From: Flavobacterium sp. KACC 22763
GTDB taxonomy: Bacteria > Bacteroidota > Bacteroidia > Flavobacteriales > Flavobacteriaceae
Assembly (NCBI RefSeq): GCF_028736155.1
Contig: NZ_CP117879.1
Location: 4,340,001-4,404,000, forward strand
Direction of reading: 5' to 3'
DNA: 64,000 bases
Shown here: piece by piece, positions 35,776 through 43,515 of the stretch
Position numbering within the stretch: position 1 is the first letter of the stretch
Layout of the letters: each line of letters starts with the position of its first letter
Notes under the pieces: model-generated
Databases searched by the model: none
Seen by the model: only the letters and a program-made list of their open reading frames with translations
What the model was told of the DNA's origin: nothing
Position numbers and translations under genes: made by a program

Positions 35776-35870
35776 TTATGTAGGGTTTATTTTTATTCGT
35801 CATCAATGAAACCACTTTTATAGAAAGCGATTTCATTGATGCAAATTTCTAATTTATTTGGAGATAAATA

Positions 35871-37097
35871 TTATTTCTTTTTTTTAGGTGCTGGTTTTGC
35901 AGCCGGTTTTGTCGCTGGCTTAGTTTCTTGTTTTGGTTTTTCGGCAGAAACGGGAGCTACAGCTGGCTGAGGTTTTTCTGCACTTTTAGAAAACAGTTCT
36001 GCGTTTTCAAACCATTGGTTGGCCAAAACTGTTCCGTCAGGTTTAAGAAATCCCCATTTTCCTTCGTTTTTTACTCTAGCAACACCACCAATAAATCCTT
36101 TATCTTGTTGCGTAAACATCGCAATAATAGCATTTGTTGTGATGCCATATTGAGTTGGGATTACTAATTTTCCAGATTCATTAATGAATCCCCAGTTGCT
36201 TTCTTTTACTGGAGCTAGACCGTTTGTACTGAAAACTTCGGCATCGCTGTAAGTTGGCTCAATCACAAATTTCCCCTCTGGGTTAATGAATCCCCATTTT
36301 TTTCCAACTAGAACTGGAGCAAGGTTTTTTGAAAACGCTTTCCCTTTATCGTAAATAGGAAGAATTGCCCAATTTCCTTTTAAATCGATGTATCCAATTT
36401 TTCCGTTCTTTTTGGCAAAAGTCAAATCTTGAGTTTCAAAATCCCAGATTTTTTCAGCTCCGTCAACAGGAACAAATTTTCCGCCGCTTACCAATCCGAA
36501 AGTTTTGTCTTTTCTAGCCCAAGTTGTTCCTTTAAAATAATTTCCAACTTCGGCGTAAACTGGTTCAACCAATTCTTTTCCGTTAGTATCAATAATTCCC
36601 CAGTTTTTGTTTAATTCAACTCTGGCATAACCATTTTCAAAAGGTTTGATCTGATCGTATTTTGGTTCTAAAACAACAGTCATTTTGTTGTTAATCAAAC
36701 CAACCTTATTGTTTTGTCTAATGAAAGCAACGCCATCATTAAAATCAAATAATTTTTCAGATGCCGGAGCTTGTTGAATTTCTCCTTTTGTATTAATATA
36801 AACCCAGTCTTTGTCTTTTTGTACAACTGCGATTCCGTTGTTAAAATCTTTAGCATCTTTAAAATCGGCTGGAATTACCCAAGTTCCTTTTGCATCGATA
36901 AATCCCCATTTCCCGCCGTTTTCTACAGCAGCTAAACCTTCAGAAAAACTTCTAGCAGATTTGTATTGCGGTTCGATTTTAAAAGATCCGTCTTTAGAAA
37001 GATATCCAATTTTGGAGTTTTTTTTAACTAATGCTAATTCTTGACTATTAACAAATTGAATTAATACTAGCGATAAAAAAATAAGTGACTTTTTCAT
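35871..37097 (-). CDS. secreted WG-repeat protein, copy A
   Basis: 408 residues with signal peptide (IFLSLVLIQFVNSQ). It consists of about ten WG/KYG-type beta repeats (GKWGFIDAKGTWVIP, KKWGFINPEGKFVIEP and similar, roughly every 35 residues), followed by an Ala/Pro/Lys-rich tail (about 375-408). The ATG at 37097 is preferred to a TTG 15 nt upstream. WG repeats form a beta-propeller-like or solenoid surface and are usually binding modules. It is a paralogue of the next gene. Function in the pigment locus unknown. Confidence 0.82.
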   Translation of the reverse strand: MKKSLIFLSLVLIQFVNSQELALVKKNSKIGYLSKDGSFKIEPQYKSARSFSEGLAAVENGGKWGFIDAKGTWVIPADFKDAKDFNNGIAVVQKDKDWVYINTKGEIQQAPASEKLFDFNDGVAFIRQNNKVGLINNKMTVVLEPKYDQIKPFENGYARVELNKNWGIIDTNGKELVEPVYAEVGNYFKGTTWARKDKTFGLVSGGKFVPVDGAEKIWDFETQDLTFAKKNGKIGYIDLKGNWAILPIYDKGKAFSKNLAPVLVGKKWGFINPEGKFVIEPTYSDAEVFSTNGLAPVKESNWGFINESGKLVIPTQYGITTNAIIAMFTQQDKGFIGGVARVKNEGKWGFLKPDGTVLANQWFENAELFSKSAEKPQPAVAPVSAEKPKQETKPATKPAAKPAPKKKK

Positions 37098-37139
37098 GAT
37101 TTTATGATTCAATATTAATATTATGAAAATTCATTTTTG

Positions 37140-38249
37140 TTATTTTTGAAAGAGTTCAGCATTCTGAAACCATTCAATCAAAATTTCTCCATTTGGCTTA
37201 AGAAAACCCCATTTTCCTTTATGCTTAACCCTTGCTAATCCGTTGACAAACCCTTTTTCATCACGTGTATAATTTCCAAATACTGCTGAAATTTCGTAAT
37301 CTGTTGGAATTACTAAATTTCCAGTTTTATCTATAAATCCCCAACCGTTTAAATTTTTTACAGCGGCAAGACCATTTTCACTAAAAGGCTCTGCGTCGGT
37401 ATATGTTGGCTGTACAATACACTCTCCTGTTAAATTAGTATAGCCCCATTTTCCTCTCAAACAAACAGGCGCTAAATTTTGAGAAAAACCTTTTGCTTTG
37501 TCAAATAATGGTTTAAGAACCCATTGACCTTTAAAATCAACAAATCCAAATTTCCCATCTTTTTTGGCCGCAATTAAGTCTTGCGTGCCAAAAGGACCAA
37601 ATTCAGTAACACCAGGTAGTTCAATAAAAACCCCATTGTGTACTAATCCATATGCTTTTCCTTTTTTTGCCCATGTTGTATTATTGAAACCATCGCCAAT
37701 TTCGTCGTAAACAACTTCGGCAATTTCTTTCCCTGTTGTATCAATAATTCCCCATTTGTCATTTAACGCTACTCTTGCATAACCTTTATAAAAAGCTCTG
37801 ATAACATCATATTTTGGAGCAAGAACAATTTCAAATTTGTTATTGATTAATCCAACTTTATCGTTTTGTCTAAAAAAAGCTACTCCATCATGAAAATCAA
37901 ATAATTTATCTGATTTTGGATTACCATTTACTATCTCGCCGCTTTTATTGATGTAATGCCAAACAGCGTCTTTTTCTATGGCACATATTCCGCTGCTAAA
38001 ATCTTTTGCGCTATCAAAAGTTGCTGGAATTACAAACGCTCCTGTGTTATCTATAAATCCCCATTTTCCATTCTCTTTAACAGCAGCCAAACCATCAGAA
38101 AATTCTCTTGCAGCACTATACTTTGGCTCAACAGCAAAAGTTCCATCGTTTCGGATAAGCCCAAATTTACCGTCCTTTTTTACTAAAGCAAGCTCTTGAG
38201 CGTTAATTGATTGAGCGAGAATTAAGAATAAAAAAAATATTTTTTTCAT
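37140..38249 (-). CDS. secreted WG-repeat protein, copy B
   Basis: 369 residues, signal peptide (FFLFLILAQSINAQ) followed by the same series of WG-type repeats (GKWGFIDNTGAFVIP, GKWGYTNLTGECIVQP, GWGFIDKTGNLVIP, GKWGFLKPNGEILI). It lacks the Ala/Pro/Lys tail of copy A. The two genes are 42 nt apart and arose by duplication. It is 30 nt from the ammonia-lyase gene upstream, so it may be co-transcribed with it. No enzymatic residue is seen. Confidence 0.82.
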   Translation of the reverse strand: MKKIFFLFLILAQSINAQELALVKKDGKFGLIRNDGTFAVEPKYSAAREFSDGLAAVKENGKWGFIDNTGAFVIPATFDSAKDFSSGICAIEKDAVWHYINKSGEIVNGNPKSDKLFDFHDGVAFFRQNDKVGLINNKFEIVLAPKYDVIRAFYKGYARVALNDKWGIIDTTGKEIAEVVYDEIGDGFNNTTWAKKGKAYGLVHNGVFIELPGVTEFGPFGTQDLIAAKKDGKFGFVDFKGQWVLKPLFDKAKGFSQNLAPVCLRGKWGYTNLTGECIVQPTYTDAEPFSENGLAAVKNLNGWGFIDKTGNLVIPTDYEISAVFGNYTRDEKGFVNGLARVKHKGKWGFLKPNGEILIEWFQNAELFQK

Positions 38250-38279
38250 GTTGGATTGTCGTATGATTAAAGTCTCAAA

Positions 38280-39800
38280 TTAACTGTTGATCAAGTAATC
38301 TTTTACTTTTTGAACAAAAGGATACATTACTTGGTCTTCCTTAAATTCTGGAATTATATTTCTGATATCGTCGTACCATTTTTTAGTTGTAGACGAAATT
38401 TGATCTTTTTGTCTCAAATAATCAATTGCCTGAACAATTGTAATTAATTCGATAGCCAAAACTTCAAAAGAGTTTTCAATTACTTTTGCCGTCATCACTG
38501 CAGCATTTGTTCCCATACTTACAATATCCTGATTGTCATTATTGTTTGGAATACTGTGAACATACATCGGATTAGATAATGTCTGACTTTCTGCAGTTGT
38601 TGAAGTAGCAACGAACTGAACACCCTGCATTCCGAAATTAAAACCTAATGTTCCTAAGTTTACGAATGGAGGAAGAATTTCGTTGATTTTTGAATTCAAT
38701 AAATAATTCAATTGACGTTCTGCCAGCATCGTTAATTTTGTAATAACGATTTTCAGTTTATCCATTTCTAGTGAAATGTAATCTCCGTGGAAATTTCCGC
38801 CGTGATAAACGTGTTTGTTTTTTACGTCAATGATTGGGTTATCGTTTGCTGAGTTAAATTCGTCTTCTAGAATAGAAGCAACATTATTTATAGTTTCTAA
38901 AACTGGTCCCAGAATTTGAGGAACACATCTTAATGAGTAATATTCCTGAACTTTTTCTTTGAAGATTTCTTCGGTGTTTTCGCCAGAATATAAATGGTCT
39001 TCTCTTTTACGGATTAAAGTACTGTCAGAAAGATTTTGTCTCATTCTTTCAGCAACTTCCTGCTGTCCTTTATGACGTTTTGTTTGATTTAATTCTGCAG
39101 AAAAATGATCATCATAAGCCTGAACCAATTCGTTAATCGCACAAGAAGCTTTTAATGACCAGTCTAATAATTTTTTGGCATAATGAACATTTACTACTCC
39201 AATTCCTGTCATTACAGAAGTTCCGTTGATTAATGCCAAACCTTCTCTAATTTCTACTTGAATTGGTTTTAAACCTTCAATTTCGAAAACTTCTGCAGTT
39301 GCGCGTCTTTCGCCTTTATAGAAAACTTCGCCTTCGCCAATTAATACCAAAGCTAAATGTGATAGCTGCACTAAGTCTCCGCTGGCACCTACACCACCGT
39401 GTTCAAAAATTAAAGGTGTAATATCTCGATTGATTAATTCTGCCATTAAATGAATAACAGAAGAATGAACTCCTGAGTTTCCTAAAGAAAGTGTATTTAA
39501 TCGAGCTAAAATTGCTGCTTTTGCACACTCAGGGTTTAAAGGTTTTCCTGTTCCAGAAGAGTGGCTTCTGATTAAATTGTATTGCAATTGAATTTGATCT
39601 GACTCCTTAATTCTATATTGAGCCATTGGACCAAAGCCAGTATTTACTCCGTAGATTACTTTGTTTCCTGAGAATTCTTTTAAGAAATTAAAACTTTCGT
39701 TTACTCGATTTAAAACCACATCGCTTATCGCAACTTTGCTTTTTCCGAAGATAATGGCTTCAAATTCTGCTAAACTTAAATATTCATTTATTGTATTCAT
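38280..39800 (-). CDS. tyrosine ammonia-lyase (HAL/PAL family)
   Basis: 506 residues. The MIO cofactor triad Ala139-Ser140-Gly141 lies in GGVGASGDLVQLSHLAL. YGVNTGFG and NLIRSHSSGTGKPL belong to the tyrosine-selective group, and the whole sequence closely follows the F. johnsoniae TAL that I remember (start MNTINEYLSL). It removes ammonia from L-tyrosine to give 4-coumarate, the starter of the flexirubin polyene. The ATG at 39800 is preferred to a TTG three bases upstream. It is the first gene of the minus-strand pigment block and is divergent to the halogenase; a TACATTTG box lies at 39868-39875. Confidence 0.95.
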   Translation of the reverse strand: MNTINEYLSLAEFEAIIFGKSKVAISDVVLNRVNESFNFLKEFSGNKVIYGVNTGFGPMAQYRIKESDQIQLQYNLIRSHSSGTGKPLNPECAKAAILARLNTLSLGNSGVHSSVIHLMAELINRDITPLIFEHGGVGASGDLVQLSHLALVLIGEGEVFYKGERRATAEVFEIEGLKPIQVEIREGLALINGTSVMTGIGVVNVHYAKKLLDWSLKASCAINELVQAYDDHFSAELNQTKRHKGQQEVAERMRQNLSDSTLIRKREDHLYSGENTEEIFKEKVQEYYSLRCVPQILGPVLETINNVASILEDEFNSANDNPIIDVKNKHVYHGGNFHGDYISLEMDKLKIVITKLTMLAERQLNYLLNSKINEILPPFVNLGTLGFNFGMQGVQFVATSTTAESQTLSNPMYVHSIPNNNDNQDIVSMGTNAAVMTAKVIENSFEVLAIELITIVQAIDYLRQKDQISSTTKKWYDDIRNIIPEFKEDQVMYPFVQKVKDYLINS

Positions 39801-39867
39801 CAAATCGATTTTGGTTGTGCTAATTTAATTTTATTTATCAAAATAAATGTAGTTATTTTGATGATGG

Positions 39868-39875
39868 CAAATGTA
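39868..39875 (-). promoter_or_regulatory. -7 element of the tyrosine ammonia-lyase promoter
   Basis: Minus-strand TACATTTG (plus CAAATGTA) matches TAnnTTTG and gives a leader of about 60 nt. It lies in the 101-nt divergent space shared with the halogenase gene. Confidence 0.45.
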
Positions 39876-39901
39876 GGTTAATTAATGATAATAATTCTAA
39901 T

Positions 39902-41152
39902 ATGACAAAGGAGTTTGTTGATGTTTTAGTGATTGGTGCAGGACCGTCTGGATGTGTTTCGGCATCGTATCTTTTTAAGAACAACGTAAAGGTTAAAGTT
40001 GTAGAAAAAACGAAGTTTCCGAGACTGGTAGTAGGCGAGAGCCTTATTCCGCGTGTAATGGATCATTTTGCTGAAGCAGAATTGTTTGACGCTCTTGATG
40101 CAATGAACTTCGAAAAAAAATTAGGAGCTCGTTTTATCAGAGGAGAAGAAATCTGCAATTTTGATTTTAGCGTAAAATTTGGCGAAGGATGGGATTGGAC
40201 TTGGCAAGTTCCAAGAGCTGATTTTGACAATACAATGGCGCAAGAAATTATAAGAAAAGGGATTGATCTGGAATTTGAAACTGAAGTTTTGGAAGTTTCT
40301 TTTGAAGGGAAAAATTCAAAAACCATTGTAAAAGACAAAGACGGAAACCTAAAAGAAATCCACGCTAAATTTATCATCGACTCGAGTGGATATGGACGCG
40401 TTTTACCAAGACTTTTAGATTTGGATACACCGTCAAAATTAGATCCGCATTCTTCTATTTTTACTCATGTTAAAGATATAAATAGAGAAGAAGGTGTAGA
40501 GGGAACTCAAATTTCATTTGACATTTTAGAGACTCAAGTTTGGCTTTGGGTAATTCCGTTTTCTAACGGAAATACGAGTTTGGGAGTTGTTGGTCCAACA
40601 GATTTTATTAATTCTCTTTCTGAAAATAAAGACAATGCTGAAGCTTTGCGAAATGCCATTCAGAAATCTGATTATTATATTAAAAGATTTGCTGGAACAG
40701 AGTTTTTATTTGAACCTGTTAAATTAGAAAACTACTCAAGAGCTGTAAAAAGAATGTACGGCGACGGTTTTGCTTTAACAGGAAACAGTTCAGAATTTTT
40801 AGATCCAGTTTTCTCATCCGGAGTTGCTTTTGCAACCGAATCAGGAATGTTGGCTGCAAAATTATATTTGAAAGAAGCACAAGGAATTCCTGTAGATTGG
40901 GAAGTAGAATTTACGCAATACATGAAACGCGGAATCGCTGTTTTTACCACGTATGTTCAAGAATGGTACACAGGAAATTTACAGACTTTATTTTTCCACC
41001 AACCTGAAAATCCAGAAGTAAAAGAAAAAATATGCGCGGTTTTAGCGGGCTATGTTTGGAATGAAGAAAATTCGTTTGTCAAAAAACACGATCACGTAAT
41101 TGCTAATATGGCGTATTTACTAAATATGCAAAAAGAACAAAGCCCTGAATAA
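39902..41152 (+). CDS. flavin-dependent halogenase/monooxygenase (tryptophan-halogenase family)
   Basis: 416 residues. VIGAGPSGCVSA (residues 10-21) is the FAD motif, VGESLIPRVMDHF holds the GES-x-IP block, and VWLWVIPFSNG (W214-L-W216-V-I-P219) is the WxWxIP signature of flavin-dependent halogenases. Chlorinated flexirubins are known in Flavobacterium relatives, so it may chlorinate the phenol ring of the pigment; a related non-halogenating dehydrogenase is possible. It is the only plus-strand gene of the locus and is divergent to TAL. Its stop codon lies in the loop of a terminator. Confidence 0.85.
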   Translation: MTKEFVDVLVIGAGPSGCVSASYLFKNNVKVKVVEKTKFPRLVVGESLIPRVMDHFAEAELFDALDAMNFEKKLGARFIRGEEICNFDFSVKFGEGWDWTWQVPRADFDNTMAQEIIRKGIDLEFETEVLEVSFEGKNSKTIVKDKDGNLKEIHAKFIIDSSGYGRVLPRLLDLDTPSKLDPHSSIFTHVKDINREEGVEGTQISFDILETQVWLWVIPFSNGNTSLGVVGPTDFINSLSENKDNAEALRNAIQKSDYYIKRFAGTEFLFEPVKLENYSRAVKRMYGDGFALTGNSSEFLDPVFSSGVAFATESGMLAAKLYLKEAQGIPVDWEVEFTQYMKRGIAVFTTYVQEWYTGNLQTLFFHQPENPEVKEKICAVLAGYVWNEENSFVKKHDHVIANMAYLLNMQKEQSPE

Positions 41153-41167
41153 ACAGGGCTTTTTTTA
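41141..41167 (+). terminator. intrinsic terminator overlapping the halogenase stop codon
   Basis: AGCCCTG pairs with CAGGGCT around AATAAA, followed by a run of T. The left arm encodes the last residues Ser-Pro-Glu of the halogenase and the stop codon (41150-41152) is in the loop. Confidence 0.85.
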
Positions 41168-41190
41168 TAAAAAAATAATTCATTTTTCAG

Positions 41191-41370
41191 ATTCATTCCG
41201 TAGGAATGTCTTGTTGGTAGAAATTAAATTTGAATTGTGATAATACGTTCCGTAGGAACGTTTGATTAATGGATGTGTATATTATTTTCGTAAATCAGAT
41301 GTCCCTACAGGACATAATGCAAAACGACAATATTTTTTTCTACCGACCAGATATTCCTAACGGAATATTA
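41191..41370. repeat. compound REP-like palindrome with four hairpins
   Basis: Four short hairpins follow each other: CATTCC-GTA-GGAATG (41194), CGTTCC-GTA-GGAACG (41246), ATGTCC-CTACA-GGACAT (41299) and ATATTCC-TAAC-GGAATAT (41351). The first is followed by TTGGTAGAAA and the last is preceded by TTTCTACCGA, so the left pair is mirrored by the right pair. This is the layout of paired REP sequences (REPIN-like). It covers an open reading frame at 41269 that is not considered real. Confidence 0.65.
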
Positions 41371-41398
41371 AATATTGCTATTAATCTGGAATCGGATA

Positions 41399-41734
41399 TT
41401 ACAATCCAAAAATCTTCTCCATTACAATCCATTTTTGTCCTGGTTTTGCCCACGGTAAAGCTTGTTGAAATTTCCACATTAAGGTTTCCCATTCCTGAAC
41501 TTTTTCGTTTGCTGCGTCGGCTTGATCTTTTTTCTCGAAAGTAAAATCAGCATCTGCTTCGATGATCATGAATAATCGGTTTCCTGTGCAATAAATATCT
41601 AGCACTTCAATTCCAGAATCTTGAATGCTTTTTTTAATTTCTGGCCATACATTTTCATGCAGTTCTTTGTATTCTGCAATCAAATCTGCATCATCTATTA
41701 AGTCTAATGCCAGATAGAATTTTTGAGTTGCCAT
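41399..41734 (-). CDS. L-rhamnose/L-fucose mutarotase (RhaM fold)
   Basis: 111 residues of the RhaM-like dimeric ferredoxin-fold family: FYLALDLIDD, ELHENVWPEI with the conserved His, RLFMIIEADADF and MEKIFGL at the end. It interconverts sugar anomers. In Bacteroidota a member of this family is encoded with non-phosphorylative L-fucose genes, and the neighbours (FAH, two SDRs, UxaA-like) fit that pathway better than rhamnose isomerase genes, which are absent. It is 9 nt downstream of the FAH gene and the last gene of the operon. Confidence 0.85.
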   Translation of the reverse strand: MATQKFYLALDLIDDADLIAEYKELHENVWPEIKKSIQDSGIEVLDIYCTGNRLFMIIEADADFTFEKKDQADAANEKVQEWETLMWKFQQALPWAKPGQKWIVMEKIFGL

Positions 41735-41743
41735 AATCTAAAT

Positions 41744-42598
41744 TTACCCTTGGTAAGCTACAGCAGTTTGCTTGCTTGTACCTAAACCTTCGATTCCTAA
41801 TTCGATTACGTCACCCGCTTTAATGTAAATCGGATCTGGTTTAATTCCTAATCCCACTCCTGGAGGTGTTCCTGTACTGATAACGTCACCAGGAAGCAAG
41901 GTCATAAACTGACTTAGGTAATGCACTAAAAATGGAATTTTAAAAATCAAGTTTGAAGTATTACTGTTTTGGAAAGTTTTTCCGTTTACTGTAAGCCACA
42001 TTTTTAGGTTGTTTACATCTCCAACTTCGTCTGGAGTTGCCATAATTGGTCCAAGAGGAGCGAAAGTATCAGAACCTTTTCCTTTTGCCCATTGTCCGCC
42101 TCTTTCGATTTGGAATGCTCTTTCGCTATAATCATTCAAAAGGCAATAACCAGCGATGTAGTTTGGTGCATCTTCTTCAGAAACGTAGCTTGCTTTTTTG
42201 CCTACAACAAATGCTAATTCAACTTCCCAGTCTGTTTTTTCACTGTTTTTTGGGATAATCAAATTATCATTTGGTCCGCATAAAGAAGTGGTTGATTTAA
42301 AGAAGATAATTGGTTCTTCTGGAATTGCAGCTCCGGTTTCTTCGCAGTGATCTACATAATTTAATCCTATGCAGATAATTTTTGATGGACGCGCAACAGG
42401 CGAACCTAAACGAACTGAATCGCTTACTTCTGGTAATGCTGGATTATTTTTTAAAGCTTCTTCTAATTTTGCTAAACCGTCATTTTCAAAAAAAGCTTCG
42501 TTGTAATCTGTTACAATTGACGAAACATCGTATCTTTTTTCATTTAGTAAAACTCCTGGTTTTTCCTTTCCTTCTTCTCCGAATCTAATAAGTTTCAT
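41744..42598 (-). CDS. fumarylacetoacetate hydrolase family protein, probable 2,4-diketo-3-deoxy-L-fuconate hydrolase
   Basis: 284 residues. KIICIGLNYVDHCEE, EPIIFFKSTTSLCGPND, DWEVELAFVVGKKASYV (Glu residues that bind the metal) and STGTPPGVGLGIKP are the FAH signatures. FAH enzymes split C-C bonds of diketo acids. With an SDR and a dehydratase upstream it probably cleaves 2,4-diketo-3-deoxy-L-fuconate to lactate and pyruvate. It is 114 nt from the SDR gene, with an inverted repeat between, and 9 nt from the mutarotase gene. Confidence 0.85.
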   Translation of the reverse strand: MKLIRFGEEGKEKPGVLLNEKRYDVSSIVTDYNEAFFENDGLAKLEEALKNNPALPEVSDSVRLGSPVARPSKIICIGLNYVDHCEETGAAIPEEPIIFFKSTTSLCGPNDNLIIPKNSEKTDWEVELAFVVGKKASYVSEEDAPNYIAGYCLLNDYSERAFQIERGGQWAKGKGSDTFAPLGPIMATPDEVGDVNNLKMWLTVNGKTFQNSNTSNLIFKIPFLVHYLSQFMTLLPGDVISTGTPPGVGLGIKPDPIYIKAGDVIELGIEGLGTSKQTAVAYQG

Positions 42599-42618
42599 AT
42601 TTTAATTTTTAGTTTTTT

Positions 42619-42692
42619 TGCCACGAATTACACGAATTTTCACGAATTTTTATTTAGAAAATTAATTCGTGGAAATTTGTGTAATTTGTGGC
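42619..42692. repeat. intergenic inverted repeat, CCACGAATT family
   Basis: TGCCACGAATTACACGAATT on the left pairs with AATTTGTGTAATTTGTGGC on the right across an AT-rich centre. It lies between two genes of one operon. Confidence 0.8.
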
Positions 42693-42712
42693 TATAATTT
42701 TGTTTAAATATT

Positions 42713-43477
42713 TTAGTTGTTCAATTTGATAAAACCACCATCAATTGGGTAATCTGAACCTGTGATGAAAGACGATTCGTCGCTGCATAAGAATAATGCT
42801 AAAGTTGCGATTTCTTCTGGTTTTCCCATACGGCCGATTGGTTGTGATTGAGATAGTTTTTCGAAAATTTCCTCTTCTTTTCCAGGATAATTTTTAGCAA
42901 TAAATCCATCTACGAAAGGCGTGTGAACTCTCGCAGGAGAAATAGAATTACATCTGATTTTATCCTGTAAATAATCCTTAGCAACCGATAAAGTCATCGC
43001 CATAACAGCGCCTTTTGCTGTAGAATAAGCAAAACGATCTGGAATTCCAACCCAGCAAGCGATTGAAGCCAAGTTTAAAATTACTCCTCCGCCCGAATTT
43101 CTAAGTGCCGGAATAGAAGCGTGAAGACAGTTGTAAACCCCTTTTACGTTTACATTCATGATTCTGTCAAAATCAGATTCAGAAGTTGTGTCTACTTTTC
43201 CAACGTGCGCAATTCCAGCGTTGTTTACCAAAATATTGATATTTCCGATTTTCTCGAAAGTCGATTTTACTTGTTCGTGGTTTGAAACGTCGCAGGCGTG
43301 AGCAAAAACAGTTCCTCCTGCTGATTTTATTTCTTCAACGGTTTCTTTTGCGCTTTCTTCAGTCAATTCTAAAATATGAACTTCAGCTCCTTGTTTAGCA
43401 AATAAAACCGAAATCGCTCTTCCAATTCCGCTTCCACCGCCCGTGATAATTGCTTTTTTATTTTGTAATGAAAACAT
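42713..43477 (-). CDS. SDR dehydrogenase, probable 2-keto-3-deoxy-L-fuconate dehydrogenase
   Basis: 254 residues with SDR motifs TGGGSGIG, NNAGIAHVG, NLASIACW (Ser), YSTAKGAV (Tyr-x3-Lys) and ISPARVHTPF. It belongs to the group of dehydrogenases acting on sugar acids. It lies between the UxaA-like dehydratase (38 nt upstream) and the FAH hydrolase; that order fits oxidation of 2-keto-3-deoxy-L-fuconate to the diketo acid. The substrate is inferred from the gene order. Confidence 0.85.
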   Translation of the reverse strand: MFSLQNKKAIITGGGSGIGRAISVLFAKQGAEVHILELTEESAKETVEEIKSAGGTVFAHACDVSNHEQVKSTFEKIGNINILVNNAGIAHVGKVDTTSESDFDRIMNVNVKGVYNCLHASIPALRNSGGGVILNLASIACWVGIPDRFAYSTAKGAVMAMTLSVAKDYLQDKIRCNSISPARVHTPFVDGFIAKNYPGKEEEIFEKLSQSQPIGRMGKPEEIATLALFLCSDESSFITGSDYPIDGGFIKLNN

Positions 43478-43515
43478 TTGATATAAATTTTTATGAGTTG
43501 TTTTTTAATAGTCTT

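Noticed and set aside
41269..41544. Open reading frame of 91 codons on the plus strand
   Set aside because: It lies in the REP-like palindrome and then antisense to the mutarotase gene; it has no family features.
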